Shown here piece after piece: positions 24,450 to 35,174 of a DNA stretch of 39,172 nucleotides. Under the pieces are notes generated by a model that worked only from the letters and a program-made list of their open reading frames with translations, ran no database searches and had not been told where the DNA came from. Source of the DNA: Perkinsus olseni (Eukaryota > Perkinsozoa > Perkinsida > Perkinsidae); contig JABANP010000388.1 of assembly GCA_013115135.1 (NCBI GenBank), positions 12,501 through 51,672 of the forward strand, given 5' to 3'. Made by a program: the position numbers and the translations under genes. Each line of letters starts with the position of its first letter. Position 1 is the first letter of the stretch.

Positions 24450-25507
24450 CACAATAGCACTATTCTTTAATACTGGATGCTGTCCACTACCCTTGGTTAC
24501 ATCAGTCGTAATCTCACCACTCACACCCGGCGCCTGCCGGTACGGTAAGCATCCTCGACTACGATGATGTGGTACTACCAGTGCTGCTGCTGATTGTGGT
24601 GATGATGTTGGACATGTCTTAACATAGCTAACCTCACCCTCGGTGGATGTAGCTAGATATGGTGTACCAGCCCGTACTGTACCTGGGAGTGTTATGCTAC
24701 TGGTACTGCGTCAATGAATGGCGATATTACACCCCCCTCCTGTTAGTGATGGGGGACAGGTAACCCCTTTACAATACCACCCCAATGTTATACACCTCTT
24801 GAATGCATCATGTAGCGTCGTGTATGATGTCTGGTCATTACCAGCATATTCACCCAAGTATGATGATGTATGCATCAGGAATGTACCTTTATCAAGACAC
24901 CTCCTGTGATTATAGCCATACGACCACCACCACCTACAACAACTTACATCCATCAATAACGATGGTCATGCTGTCATTAGTAGTAGTAGTGAGTGGAGAA
25001 GAAGGTGATGTATCCTATATTATTAACACTGCTAGTCGGACACCACTGCTGCCAATGGCTACTACCTTCATTCTAATAATACTCTGTGTTGTTGAAGATG
25101 GTAGTTTTGTCGTTGTCGTTGGAGGGAATGTCGTTACAAGATGGTGATGGTGTCCATGTAACCTCTTCTTCTTCTTCTTCTTCTCTGTTGTTGTTATCTT
25201 ACCATAACTCTGTGTATAACCATCATCAACCTAAGCTGGCACGACTCATGTACCAACACATCACCATGAGCTACCGCCACAGTGTGAATAATGTTCAATC
25301 TTGCCGTAGTAGTAGGATAGTGTTCGAGAGAGGCGGTGGACAGATGGTACGCAGTATACCTATACTTAGTCATGGATGTAGGTCATTATGATAATAGTAC
25401 ATTATTAGTAGTATAACATAGAGGATAGCAGCTATAGTAACCTTAATAATGAGGCTACTGCTTCTAGTAGTACCACTCCTTCCCCTACTCCTACGTATAG
25501 CTCTCAT
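22594..25507 (-). CDS. GT13 N-acetylglucosaminyltransferase (POMGnT1/GnT-I like)
   Basis: Predicted Golgi enzyme adding GlcNAc to mannose. The start at 25507 gives a classic type II anchor: a basic tail MRAIRRSRGRSGTTR, then LIIKVTIAAILYVILLIM. A lumenal region follows, with a Cys-containing module (SYTTLHDAFKRCITLGWYCK, KGVTC, then TVRAGTPYLATSTEGEVSYV). The catalytic GT13 part reads QYLASCLESLLALDG, HYRYALEQVYTVHQHDYVIM, metal-site VENDLIFAPDFLTLF, LYCISGWNDNGF, LYRTHFFPG, GLGWMAHRSLWDRIRWKWPN, WDHWMRL and GRECIYPEVPRSRHIAVEGS. This matches POMGnT1/GnT-I order. The usual EDD/EED metal motif is END here. A C-terminal extension holds SCNDACHSNNGMVCYDHLLE and FPCEQGCGHQLGLELPAYV, resembling the Cys-rich tail of MGAT5-type proteins. 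Exons are joined by short introns; several N-terminal joins are tentative. Confidence 0.8.
24412..24449 (+). repeat. (ACT)n microsatellite
   Basis: A tract of about 12 ACT/ACC units in the glycosyltransferase gene. On the minus strand it reads GTA and probably lies in an intron that begins with GTAGTAGTA. Confidence 0.8.
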
Positions 25508-25609
25508 AAGACATGGATCATAAGAACAACTAGTTTGGATGATGATGATGATGTATTAACAACATAACACTATATCGATCATCATTAACACACTGCATGA
25601 TGACAACTA

Positions 25610-26790
25610 CTATGCCGTAGTAGATGTATGCATTCTACCCATACCTGCTAATGATGTTAAGGATGCTCTCCCTCCTCCTGTTGGTGAGGTATCTCTCAGA
25701 CCACCACCCATCATCATACTATTAGATAATGATGTTGTTGTCGAGGATGACGTTGATGATGATGTCATGCCTTGCTGTGCGGCGGCGGCTGCTAGTGCAC
25801 CATAACTACCACCACCAGTATTAGTGTTATTATTATTACCTTTCTGTATTTGTAGTAATAGACTAGGATTCTTAAGTTTAACAATAGCATGGAAGTCCTG
25901 CAGTCTAGCCTGTGAGGCATTGAGCTTACTCTTCAACGCGTTATACCTATTATCCACCACAACGTACGAGTTCGGGTACACGTCCGGTATGGCTGATGAC
26001 CTATAGGTGATGTGCTGTCGTATAACTGTGTCGGGTGATGCTATGAACTCGGCACTGAGCAACTCTATGAACTTATACCTATTATAAGTACCATCATCAA
26101 CCTCACCCCCAGTGTTGTTGTTACTCCATATTCTGTACAAAGTCCAACCTAGCAGTACCATCCCTCGCCATAACCAGTAGACCAAGGAAGGCATGGGGCT
26201 CTGAGGGTATGATGATGGCGGCAGCGGCGTCGGTGGTGGTGGTGGTGGTGGTATTACCGGCTATACAGGAGTTACACATCTTTATGAAGACATTAACATA
26301 CTCATTGAACTCTATCATCAGCTTCTGCTCTTCTTGTATGTCCCCTACAACACCAACACCATCATCATCACTGATGTCATTGTTGTTGTTGTTGGTATTA
26401 CTGAACTGCATCTCATCCAGGGAGTGTGTATAATGGAAGAATATATCATTCTCCGAGGTTAACTCCACCCTACAGTGCTTGAAGGATCCCTCATTCTCTC
26501 CTAGTATCATAACCTTGCATCTGATAGCTTCCAATGTACCAACATCAACAGGAGGAGGTGGAGGGTTGCCTTAGGACAACAACAGGTATTCATAAGATGA
26601 TGCTATTGCTACTACTACCCTCCTCCCCTTCCCCTGTAGTCTTCCTAGCCATTGACAGAACCCTCAACTCCAATGGTATCTCCCTATCATATACGACGTG
26701 ATGACCCTCTGATAGTGATGGGTCAACAACCAACTGCTGCTGCTGTTGTTGTTGAGTAATCATATCATCATAGGTTGAAGAGGGGATCAT
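25610..26790 (-). CDS. SAS6L: SAS-6-like (SAS6L) protein
   Basis: SAS-6 family proteins build the centriolar cartwheel; SAS6L is a related form found in apicomplexan apical structures and near basal bodies. Three exons agree in phase: 26790-26619, 26569-26125 and 26078-25610 (361 aa). The N-terminal head domain shows VVYDREIPLELRVLSMARK, CRVELTSENDIFFHYTHSLD (the conserved SE.D.FF.YTH block), LMIEFNEYVNVFIKMCNSC, FLGLLVMARDGTARLDFVQN and EYKFIELLSAEFIASPDTVI with RQHITYR. Then come NALKSKLNASQARLQD, VKLKNPSLLLQIQK and a Ser/Gly/Thr-rich tail. The long coiled coil of canonical SAS-6 is absent, which favours the SAS6L form. The start is the first ATG in frame after a likely intronic hydrophobic stretch; a longer N-terminus is possible. 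Confidence 0.7.
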
Positions 26791-27231
26791 ACCGGGTAGT
26801 ATTAGTATACTAATGATAGATACATTAACAACAACAACGACAAGCACAGGACTACAGTAATAGAGACGGGGTAAAAGGGTAAAGGGTGATGGCAAAAGCA
26901 GGTGGTGGTGTAATAAACGGTAATGGTGATGCATTGTATGTAATTAGCCTCGTCGTAGTCCGCTGTGCGTGGTTATGACCATATCATTCATATTACCTGA
27001 AGACGTGAAGTAAGGGTTCGAGTACGATGCTGCTGCTGTTATTGCTGCAGCAGCAGCAGCAATGTGATGGTAGCCGTAGTGCATGGTGATTGCAAGTAGT
27101 AGTGTTGCCGTAGTGCAAGAACCCGTAGCCTCGTATGTTGTGATGATGGTGTTGTTGTTCATGAACACAACAGTACTATCATCATCATCACTACTACTAT
27201 GATACCCCTGTTGTCGCTGCTGGTCATACTA
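26791..27231. other. Intergenic region, no gene supported
   Basis: It lies between the MFS transporter stop and the SAS-6-like start on the minus strand. It carries GCA/GTT repeats, and the open frames in it are low-complexity or hydrophobic without family motifs. It probably contains the promoter of the SAS-6-like gene. Confidence 0.5.
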
Positions 27232-29386
27232 TCATTCAGCATAGCTATGACTAGCAGCAGCAGCAGCAGCCGTGGCGGTAGTGGTGGTTACATCATCATC
27301 AGTAGTGGGTAGTGTTATGTACTTATTATTATTTCCAACATGATCCTCATTGCTACTACTACTCGATAGTGTTGTATGCTTATCATTACCCTTCCTTATT
27401 ATGATTCCATTTGATGATGGTGATACCATCATACCACCAACGTCGCCATCATCATCATGCTGTATCATTTTATTATCATCAGTACTGCTATCACCTGCCA
27501 ATGACCACTCCCTCAGTTGCAGCCCCTCCCCTCCCCTCTTCTCCTAGTACCTCTGGCAGACGCCTTCCCTATTGTTGTACTACTATCCTCCAGTGATAGC
27601 CCTTTGGTTTCTGGTAGTAGTCTTAGTAATACGATGAATACCACTATACATGTAATAGAGTATATATAGAATGGTAGGGAGGGGGTTGGGCTCTCATACA
27701 ACATCAATTCGAACGTCTGAAGAAGAGGTGATGGAGTGGTACTACTACTGGTGGTGGTAGTCTACCTGTTGATAGAGTATCTCGAATACTGACGTGAAGG
27801 TTAGTGCCACACTGTTGGCAACACCCCTGGTATACGTAGGCATGTACCTGACATCGATACCTGGTAGTACTAAGAGAGTCTTCTTCTTGTTGTTATTACT
27901 CATTGGCAGCCATTAACAGTATCGGTCCAAGTCCGATGCTCCAGAAGAATATTACCAAATAAAACAGTATTACTGGGATACTCTCTGGGATGTTTATATC
28001 ATCACTAGAATCAACCTAAGATAATACGCAACAGCATAGTGGTTAATGACAAGGTCATTGTTGTTGCAGTTGTTATTACGACTTGTAGTAGTGCTGCTAG
28101 TACACCCTCCGCTAGAGCTATACCAAGTATTGATGTTAATAATAACCTCCTCCTACCACCAACCTTATTATTACTTCTCCTACCATCTATCAGTACTAAT
28201 GCCACAATAGTGCCGAGTAGCTTCATTAGACCAACATAGGGTAGATAGTGGACTTGGACGTATTGTAGAGATCTACTAGTTAGGAGGGATATCACATCAG
28301 CAGCATACGATTGGAATGCATAGAACCCACAGGCTGATGCCGTTGTACACACTAGGACGGTTAATATCAGCCCTCTAAGGTGATGCTGGAGGGCGTATTT
28401 TAAACGATACAACCAAGTACTACTACTATGATGGGGCAGCACCTGAGGTAATATTATATACCCACCACAGTAAGACAGTATCCATATTACATGTTTATTA
28501 TCATCACTAGTAGTACTAGTATTGGTATCATCACTGGCATCCTTCAGCATGCCCTCTACCTCATCATCATCACTAGTATACCCCAACCTACAACAGAGGC
28601 ATCACCACTAGCAGGGGTAGTAGTTGTATTACTACCTATTGATAACATCATTGAACTGCTCCATCCTACGTGCTCTGACGTCGGGTCTGGTACTACATGC
28701 AACTGTAACCAGCCACCTTGGTGATTCTGGTAGGAAGTATCTATACTAATACAAGTGGGAAAGGTGTGGTATTGTTGGTATCATCATTACATCAATAATA
28801 GTTGTATTACACCAGGAAAGACAGCAACACCAATCAGTAGTGGCCAGAGGGTTGTGGCAGCAGACGAGGTAAAAGCAGTAGTGCTGAATCCAACCAGAGA
28901 CCCGATGCATACTGATAGCTCATGTGACGTTATCATCCTACCCCTCCATTTTGGAGGGGCTATCTCGGACAAATACGTACAACCAATCAATAAGGCTAGA
29001 CTAATACCAATACCTAGTAGTAGTCTGCATATCAATAATAGTGTAAAATAACGTGACCCTAGTATCCATGTTAATGATACTGATATTATAATAAATACAT
29101 CAGCAACAGCAAGACCGAGCCTCCGTCCAACAGTATCTTGAACGGGCCCTCCACTGAGTCGGCCTATCAACATGCCAACTGAGAATAGGGTCACTACTAG
29201 ACTCTTGCTGGAGGGTGTTAGGGTAAAGTGGGTGGTAATATCGGGTAGTACTGATGATATTACTGATAAATCATAACCGTAGGCAAAACCAGAAAGGCAG
29301 GCAAAAAACAAACATAATGATAGTGTGTAAACCCTCCTATTGATACACATACATGTCATATCATGCTGGCCGGGTAGTGTGTGCAT
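27232..29386 (-). CDS. MFS sugar porter family transporter
   Basis: Twelve-helix sugar (hexose-type) transporter of a membrane. Exons begin 29386-28811, 28745-28636 and from 28587; later joins are at about 28051/28019, a junction giving MAANE/YMPTYTRGVANSVA, another giving YQQ/TFELMLYESP, and a tail exon. Family motifs in order: FAYGYDLSVISSVLPDI in helix 1; GGPVQDTVGRRLGL (loop 2-3, normally GR.DR.GRR-like); YLSEIAPPKWRGRM after helix 4; RYFLPESPRWL (the PESPRWL motif); a central loop with an Asp-rich insert; FYAFQSYAADVI in helix 7; MPTYTRGVANSVAL (the RG.A.S motif); and LRLLPETKGLSLED (the PETKG motif). The C-terminal cytosolic tail is Asp/Thr/Ala rich and stops at 27232. Substrate and direction cannot be read from the sequence. 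The start is the first of several in-frame ATGs near 29386; an upstream one is possible. Confidence 0.88.
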
Positions 29387-29555
29387 AGTACTGTGGGGTA
29401 GTAGGGGAGTTGATGATGATGGCGATTGGAGAGGAGGAGGAGAAGAAAGAGGATGACAACAAGGGAGGAAAGGGCACCCGAGGTAGGGCATAAACAAAAC
29501 TAACAAGGACTTTATTCACAACGTTACATGCGTGTTGCTGCTGAACAGTACAAAT

Positions 29556-29632
29556 AAAAAACCTTTACTTGAGAATCGATCCTCCGACCTCGTGAGAGCT
29601 AGCCGCGCGCTCTACCATTACGCCAGTGTGGA
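29556..29632 (-). tRNA. tRNA-like Pol III unit, possibly tRNA-Ala(AGC) pseudogene
   Basis: On the minus strand there is a perfect A box (TGGCGTAATGG, at 29615-29625) and a good B box (GGATCGATTCT, at 29572-29582), spaced as in a tRNA and followed by a run of six T (29556-29561). The anticodon arm can be drawn as CGCGG CTAGCTC TCACG with anticodon AGC and one mismatch. The 3' side of the T stem and the acceptor stem do not pair. It is therefore a decayed tRNA, a tRNA-derived SINE head, or another Pol III transcript, not a normal tRNA. Confidence 0.35.
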
Positions 29633-29734
29633 AGAGCGCCCGCCACGAGCATAGGGCGGCATTCACAGTGAGTGCGCATTGTAGTTTACACGCATACAGG
29701 GTAGGGATTTTTATCCTGTGGCGTCTTGAGGTTA

Positions 29735-31450
29735 ATGATGGCAATGAATTCAACATCAAAAGCCAGGGAAGGTGATGATGATGTGGTGATGGCAGCTCTC
29801 ACTGGGGGGTAGTCATCATCATCCTACTACTACTGCAAGGGTAACTGTTGTTTGGTAGGATCGCTGTTAAACTTGATATCATACCTACTAATAACTATAT
29901 TGAAGGTAGTATGCATGATGACGACGAGGATGAGGAGGAGGGCGAGGCATGGTTTACAGCATTATGTAACATCCCCCCTACTACCATGATGAGTAGTAGT
30001 AGCAGGTATTAGTGGTATCACGCCTACACATGATGCCTTGGTGTTCGAACCCATAACTGATCATCATTATCATCATAACAACAACATACTACAGGATACT
30101 CAGCATGCTGCCACGCCGTCCCCTCCTTCGTCCTCATCATCATCATCCAATGGTCTAATAACAATACCGTTGAGTATTATTGGTGATGTATCGTATTATA
30201 ATAATACTACCAAAGACGACGAGTGTGACCCAGACGATGATGATGATACTTCCTTCAACGGTCCAGTGATAATACTGGTAAGAATAACAATGTACTTCTA
30301 ACATGATCATGATCATCAGTGATAGTGTGTCGATAGGATCTACCACAGTGCAGTAAGATAATGCACATACAGTGTGTTGTGGACAGGCACGCCGATGCTT
30401 GGTAATAATACTAATACTATGTCCTGCTGCCACTACTGTGTCGTCGTCGTCATCATCAGGTTCAAGGCACTCACCAAACTACTATCAGGCAATGGTTCTA
30501 GTCATTACCTAAAGGAGGAGGAGGATAATCCCAATCAAACAACAACTTCCTCCTCCCCTCACGCGGACACTACATCCGATGCTGATACTGGAGAGGTAGG
30601 CTTGGCAGTGGCTGAGGCATGGTGATGTGGTCGACAACAGCAGATACTTACTGAGGAGAGCTACGAGGTGGTTGATGAGAGTAACGACGACGATGATGAT
30701 GACAGTGAAGAGTACACCATCAGTAATACCAATATTGAATGCACGATGATGAGCAGCAGTAGTAACGATAACGATGATCACGATGCCAACACAGCCGTCA
30801 ATAGATACCACCAATGGTGGTGATGACGAAGATGATGATGATGCTACATCATCCGAGGGAGAGGAGGGACATTATGATGATGATGATGATGATGATGATG
30901 ATAGTCTATCCATTCAAACAGAAGTCTGATGAGCTGACATATCAGCAGCAGCAGCAGTATCCGATGTTACTTATCAGATATCACTATTGAAATCGATCGT
31001 CATGCAGCGTGATGATATTATACAAAATATGCAAAGAGAGGGAACAAGGTACCCCAAGGAGGAGGAGCAGGGGATGTATCGTGATCAGGTCTCGATGTGT
31101 ATTACTAGAAGAACAGAACAATCTACTACTACGCCTCCTACAAGGTAGTAGTCAACATACTAGTAACGATCGTCATGCTGCTGTTCAGAGAGGGAGGATA
31201 CTCTAGAAGATGTGTTCAACTTATGTGAACTCTTACCCACATTACATAACGATCCTGCTGCTGGTAGTGGTGGTGACGATGATGATAATCAAAAGAGAGG
31301 ACTACAGTCATCACCACCACTACCACCATTGATACCGCTCTATCAGGTAGTCAACAGCAGCAGCATGATGGACACGGTATTAGAGCAGTGGGTCAGGGCT
31401 CCTCCTCCTCATCCTTCGACCAGAAGGATAGGATAGCCCTGCGCATCTGA
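29735..31450 (+). CDS. Acidic protein with PH-like segment and coiled coil
   Basis: I do not recognise a family. Exons that chain in phase: 29735-29808, 29859-29965, 30006-30277, 30373-30401, 30460-30595, 30641-30761, 30805-30903, 30946 to about 31042, then about 31086 onward with joins giving LLEEQNNLLLRLLQ/EREDTL and IPLYQ/GSSSS, and a stop at 31448-31450. The N-terminal third has alternating hydrophobic strands (GIAVKLDIIPTNNYIEGSM, WFTALCISGITPTHDALVFE, PLSIIGDVSYY, GPVIILCVVD) ending in a helix RHADAWFKALTKLLSG, which looks like the C-terminal helix of a PH-type fold. Then come long poly-Asp/Ser/Thr segments and a predicted coiled coil, YQISLLKSIVMQRDDIIQNM onward. A membrane- or cytoskeleton-linked adaptor would fit, but that is inference. 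Confidence 0.6.
30870..30902 (+). repeat. (GAT)n tract coding poly-Asp
   Basis: A coding microsatellite in exon 30805-30903 of the acidic protein, read as a run of aspartates directly before the inferred donor site. Confidence 0.75.
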
Positions 31451-31703
31451 CCTGCATGTCGTTTCAATTAATCATCATGCTGGATGATGATGATGATGGC
31501 CATGATGGTGATTATGATGTGGAGGAGGAGACCGAGTATTGCACAACTCTCCTGTGTTGTGTTACTGATTCATCATCATCATTGAATCACTCTTAGCGTC
31601 ATCATAAAGACTCCCTAGCCTCCGCCTCCCTTCTGTTGATGCTGTCTTGCAGCGAGTTCAGCAGCGGTTATTCTTGTAGTTGCCGTTGTCTCCCCTCCCA
31701 GTC

Positions 31704-32564
31704 ATGGCTCCCAATAGAGTTGCCTCTCCTGCTGCCGCCGATTCTACTGGGAACCCGAACTCTATTGTGTCTGTCGGTCCTACTACTGATTACAGTCAAT
31801 TTGTTGAAGATACTGCAGCATCATTGACTGATGGTAGAATACCCAAGTTGGCATCAGCACCCCTGGATCAAATATTCAAGAGAAATATGATACCCCAGAA
31901 GGGTCTTATCCTTGACTTTGGCATCGGTACCGGCTGGTTTACACGATACATTGCTGGTCAGCTGGATGGTAGGAAGATGTACGGCTTTGATAGCTTCAAA
32001 GGCCTCCCGAGTGATTGGGTGCCGCAGCAGGTAATCACCAGTAGTGGTGTTGACCGACGATCATCTTCTTTTTAGGGAGCCATGCCGGAGACAGCCAAAG
32101 GCTCCTTCGCACAAACTAAACTACCCGAGATGCCCGATGACGTCGAGCTGGTCGTTGGTATGTTCGATGATACCCTACCAGATTTTGCCCAACAACATAA
32201 CAATGATACCATCGCTCTGCTTCATAATGATTCTGTTATGTATGAGTCGACTGTGAGTATATTCAAGAATCTTGGCCATATGATAGTACCGGGTACCATC
32301 ATAGTCATGGATGAATTATTCGATTACCCCCAGTATGCTGATCATGAACTTAAAGGCTTCTTCGAGTTTTTGGTTGCTAGATCCAAGGTTATTGGTGAAG
32401 ATTGTAAATTTGAATGGATCGGTACGGGTGATGTATTATTGGAAGATTGCTTCACTGACCCTAAGTATGAGTATGGTATTTACGTAGATCCCACCGGTGC
32501 CAAGCTGGTATCACAGGACATCAACCTTCTCATGAGATGTGGCATTAGAATGATTAAGGTGTGA
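31704..32564 (+). CDS. TylF/MycF-like SAM-dependent methyltransferase
   Basis: Class I methyltransferase of the TylF (macrocin O-methyltransferase-like) group, 271 aa. Two exons, 31704-32030 and 32076-32564, are joined by a 45-nt GT-AG intron; both exons are multiples of three. The SAM-binding loop is LILDFGIGTGWFTRYIA, followed by MYGFDSFKGLPSDW, the family's GFDSFEGLP motif. Downstream are VVGMFDDTLPDF, ALLHNDSVMYEST (compare LLHIDADLYEST, with the metal-binding Asp) and GTIIVMDELFDYP. All key blocks are present and the frame is intact. The start ATG at 31704 follows a pyrimidine-rich leader; an in-frame non-ATG extension upstream is unlikely. The true substrate in this organism is unknown; sugar or small phenolic hydroxyls are usual in the family. 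Confidence 0.85.
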
Positions 32565-32991
32565 AAATGCATGCAGTTGTGATGATGATGATCGTCATTT
32601 TTTCAACCTTTCATTATGCGCAGTACTCGTCCTGATTGTTCTTACACCCCCACCAGAGTTTTTCTAATATCACCTTCGGCTGTTGTGTCTTATCATCCTG
32701 CGGGAAGGCGGACCAACGAGATAGCATGAGGGCGGGTATTGTATGATGAGTATTGCACCCGATTAATTCATGTTGAGGAAGAGCATTCTGTACTGCCTTC
32801 GACGGGGCAGCGATGATTACTCCAAGTTAGACAATCATTCAGTATTTAGTGGTGGTGGCGTCCCCCTTGTTGTTACTTCTGCTCCATCGTCGTACTGACT
32901 ACTGTGTAACACAACAACGACAACAAGACATACAACTGTTGTTATTATTATGATATTAAAATATTTGAACGTAGTAGTAGTAAGATTATAA
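32565..32991. other. Intergenic region between convergent genes
   Basis: The methyltransferase (plus) and Mpv17-like (minus) genes end facing each other here. The sequence is less repetitive than average and carries a T-run near 32600. No further gene was recognised. Confidence 0.5.
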
Positions 32992-33849
32992 TCAAGACGA
33001 CCATGATTCGCCCCTATTATGATGGGTATGTAATTGTATGTCCAGATAACTCACCGGACGATCGTGGTCACAATGACTATGACATTTATGTATAAACTCA
33101 TCGTCATGGCCACCACCCCGGTGAGATGTGAAACCACCATGAGCAACGTAATCCAAACAGACATTCCATAGTAAACAACTTACATTAACGAACAGTACCT
33201 GATGATAACAACAGAGAAGATCATCAACAGGGAGAGGAGTCGTTGGACCCACCTGATACCGTAAAGGAACTAATGTAAAGTTGATGAGTTGTAATGGTAT
33301 CCACATACCCCAACATAATGTTATTGTTGGAAGATACTCCCTCCGCATGGTGTCCATAGTTTCCTTAATAGTGTGTTGTTGTAGTAAACCCAGGGTCGTG
33401 TAGAATGCAGGTGTATACAACAATGGGACATGAATTAGGTTATCGAACAAGGATATCATCATACCCCTCCCGAACGCCGTCTTGGACGCTCTGAAGGGTA
33501 TCCTCATACGATGGTATAAAGCATAAATAAGAGTATCAACCCCTCCTTGGTAGTATGCACAGAATGTTGTGATGGCGAAGGATCTCCTCCAACTAACACC
33601 ATCATCCTCTGTCTCGATAACTCTTTGGCATATTTGATCTCCGATAAAGCCAAGGACCCCTCCTGATAGGATATTGGTGCGGTATGGTCTGTGGGTAGCA
33701 TACCAATTGTAAGTTGAAGTACATTTACGTAGTAGACGAAAGGAGGAGGAGGAGGAGGGTGATAATCTCATACCCGTCTGTACTGCCTGCGGTGACGATG
33801 ACGATGCTAAATACTCAACAACAGCAGCAGGAAGAAGATAATAATACAA
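32992..33849 (-). CDS. Mpv17/PMP22 family membrane protein
   Basis: Small integral membrane protein of mitochondria or peroxisomes, with four predicted membrane spans. The reading frame is intact and intronless, unlike most neighbours. Family blocks: YNWYATHRPYRTNILSGGVL with GFIGDQICQ at the start of the domain (the GD..CQ motif); RSFAITTFCAYYQGG; HRMRIPFRASKTAF; the family hallmark CWGMWIPLQLINFTLVPLRY (W..W...Q..NF..VP..R); then LFVNVSCLLWNVCLDYVAHG. A hydrophilic His-rich tail of about 50 residues follows, which is not usual for the family. The longest frame starts at 33849; an internal methionine (MRLSPSSSS), about 26 codons in, could be the real start. Its role in channel activity or mitochondrial nucleotide homeostasis is only known for relatives. 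Confidence 0.85.
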   Translation of the reverse strand: MYYYLLPAAVVEYLASSSSPQAVQTGMRLSPSSSSSFRLLRKCTSTYNWYATHRPYRTNILSGGVLGFIGDQICQRVIETEDDGVSWRRSFAITTFCAYYQGGVDTLIYALYHRMRIPFRASKTAFGRGMMISLFDNLIHVPLLYTPAFYTTLGLLQQHTIKETMDTMRREYLPTITLCWGMWIPLQLINFTLVPLRYQVGPTTPLPVDDLLCCYHQVLFVNVSCLLWNVCLDYVAHGGFTSHRGGGHDDEFIHKCHSHCDHDRPVSYLDIQLHTHHNRGESWSS

Positions 33850-33877
33850 TGATAGTATAAGAAAGGGAATAATGGTA

Positions 33878-34480
33878 TCATTCGGATTTGGATCGGCCAG
33901 CCGCCACCAAGGGGTTGGTGGGCTCTGTAATGTTATTGTGATGACGATCTGTCGATGATGACGGGGGTGATGCTAACTGCTCCCAAAATGATGTTAATTC
34001 TCTTTTTCGTTTTATCTTAGCCTGTGGCGTTGGTGTTAATTTGTCTATTGTGGTCTCTGGTTGGGTGAATATATACCCGAGGTACCTACAAGAATCACAT
34101 CAAGGGTTGACGATATCACCTCTACCAATGTTAGGGGGCGCCAATAAACCAAGAGTATTACAAAGTCATGATCCCCAGCATGATTATACCGATGGACACC
34201 GGTATCTCGATGGCAACACTTCTCGGTAGTGGAAAGATACGATGGAGTAATGAGGAGGAGGATGATGATGATATACCTGGGTGGGATGGTCGTGGGTTCG
34301 ATCCCGGCATATGTCATTATTACTACCTATATCCTCTATACCGCCAGTTTTGCCATCGTAAAATGGCGTTATAACAACCCACACAATATAATAGACGAAT
34401 ATACCAACACTAATGATAACACCGATAATACCTCTGTTACGGGCTGATGATGGCGGGTGGGACCATGACGACGATAACAT
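33878..34480 (-). CDS. DPM2: DPM2-like subunit of dolichol-phosphate-mannose synthase
   Basis: DPM2 is the small ER membrane subunit that stabilises dolichol-phosphate mannose synthase and also binds the GPI-GlcNAc transferase. Three exons agree in phase: 34480-34327, 34276-34162 and 34085-33878 (158 aa). The first helix reads GIIGVIISVGIFVYYIVWVV followed by ITPF, matching the DPM2 VGL...FTYYT.WV...PF block. After a short insert, RIFPLPRSVAIEIPVSIGII with MLGIMTLYLGYIF matches the YFLPR.YA..IP second helix. A basic tail (QAKIKRKRELTSFWEQ) is longer than in animal DPM2. Size and two-helix layout fit. The start ATG at 34480-34478 is the nearest in frame. It would supply dolichol-P-mannose for glycosylation, thematically near the GT13 enzyme in this window. 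Confidence 0.72.
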
Positions 34481-35174
34481 GCTAAGAAGCAGCAGCAGTA
34501 GTGATGATAGGTAACTCAAGAGGATGGAGTATGATAATAGTGATGTTATTATTATTAGTAATACAACAGCTAGGTGGCAGTAGTAGTAGCAGTAGGATGT
34601 AAATACAGCAGAGAGGCTAACAACGAGTACCACTAATACCAATACTAATGCTTGCTGCTGCTGCTGCTGTTACTGCTACTACTACCATCTCTCTTATACT
34701 ACTATAAGTATGGTCAATGATATTACTATCAAGTAGTATTATTATGACGATTATGCATCATCAGCACTACCGAGTTAGTCAGACGATCGTCACAGGAAAA
34801 TTAGAGGACCACCATCATTACCATCGGCAGTAGGAGGAAGAGCACGGCCACCACCACCACCACCACCATCAGTGCGGCTGCCGTTGCCAGCGGAAAACAC
34901 AAATACTACTATTGTTATTACTACTGCTGCCAATGACGATGGTAGTAGTAGGGCAGTAGCGATGACAGGCTACTCAGCGGTGCCCTCATCATCCTTCTTA
35001 TTATCATCATCAGTACCGGGAGGAGGGGGTGATGATGATGACGCAACAGGAACATAGTACCTGGCAGCAGCAGCAGCATCAGGCATCAGTACTACTCTTA
35101 CTAGCACGATGAGGATCTAATATGAAGCCCTAGCTACTGAGGACGACAACACGAACGGCCATGATGATGGTGTA
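34481..35174. other. Intergenic, repeat-rich
   Basis: Upstream flank of the DPM2-like gene and downstream flank of the long minus-strand low-complexity gene. It holds GTA, CAC and AGC trinucleotide runs. An open frame at 34872-35057 (plus) lacks motifs and was not called. Confidence 0.5.

Noticed and set aside
25450..25530. A plus-strand short frame resembling a signal peptide (MRLLLLVVPLLPLLL)
   Set aside because: It stops after about 25 codons and is antisense to the better supported type II anchor of the glycosyltransferase.
28039..29051. Plus-strand frames opposite the transporter
   Set aside because: They are shadows of the minus-strand membrane-protein exons, which carry complete sugar-porter motifs.
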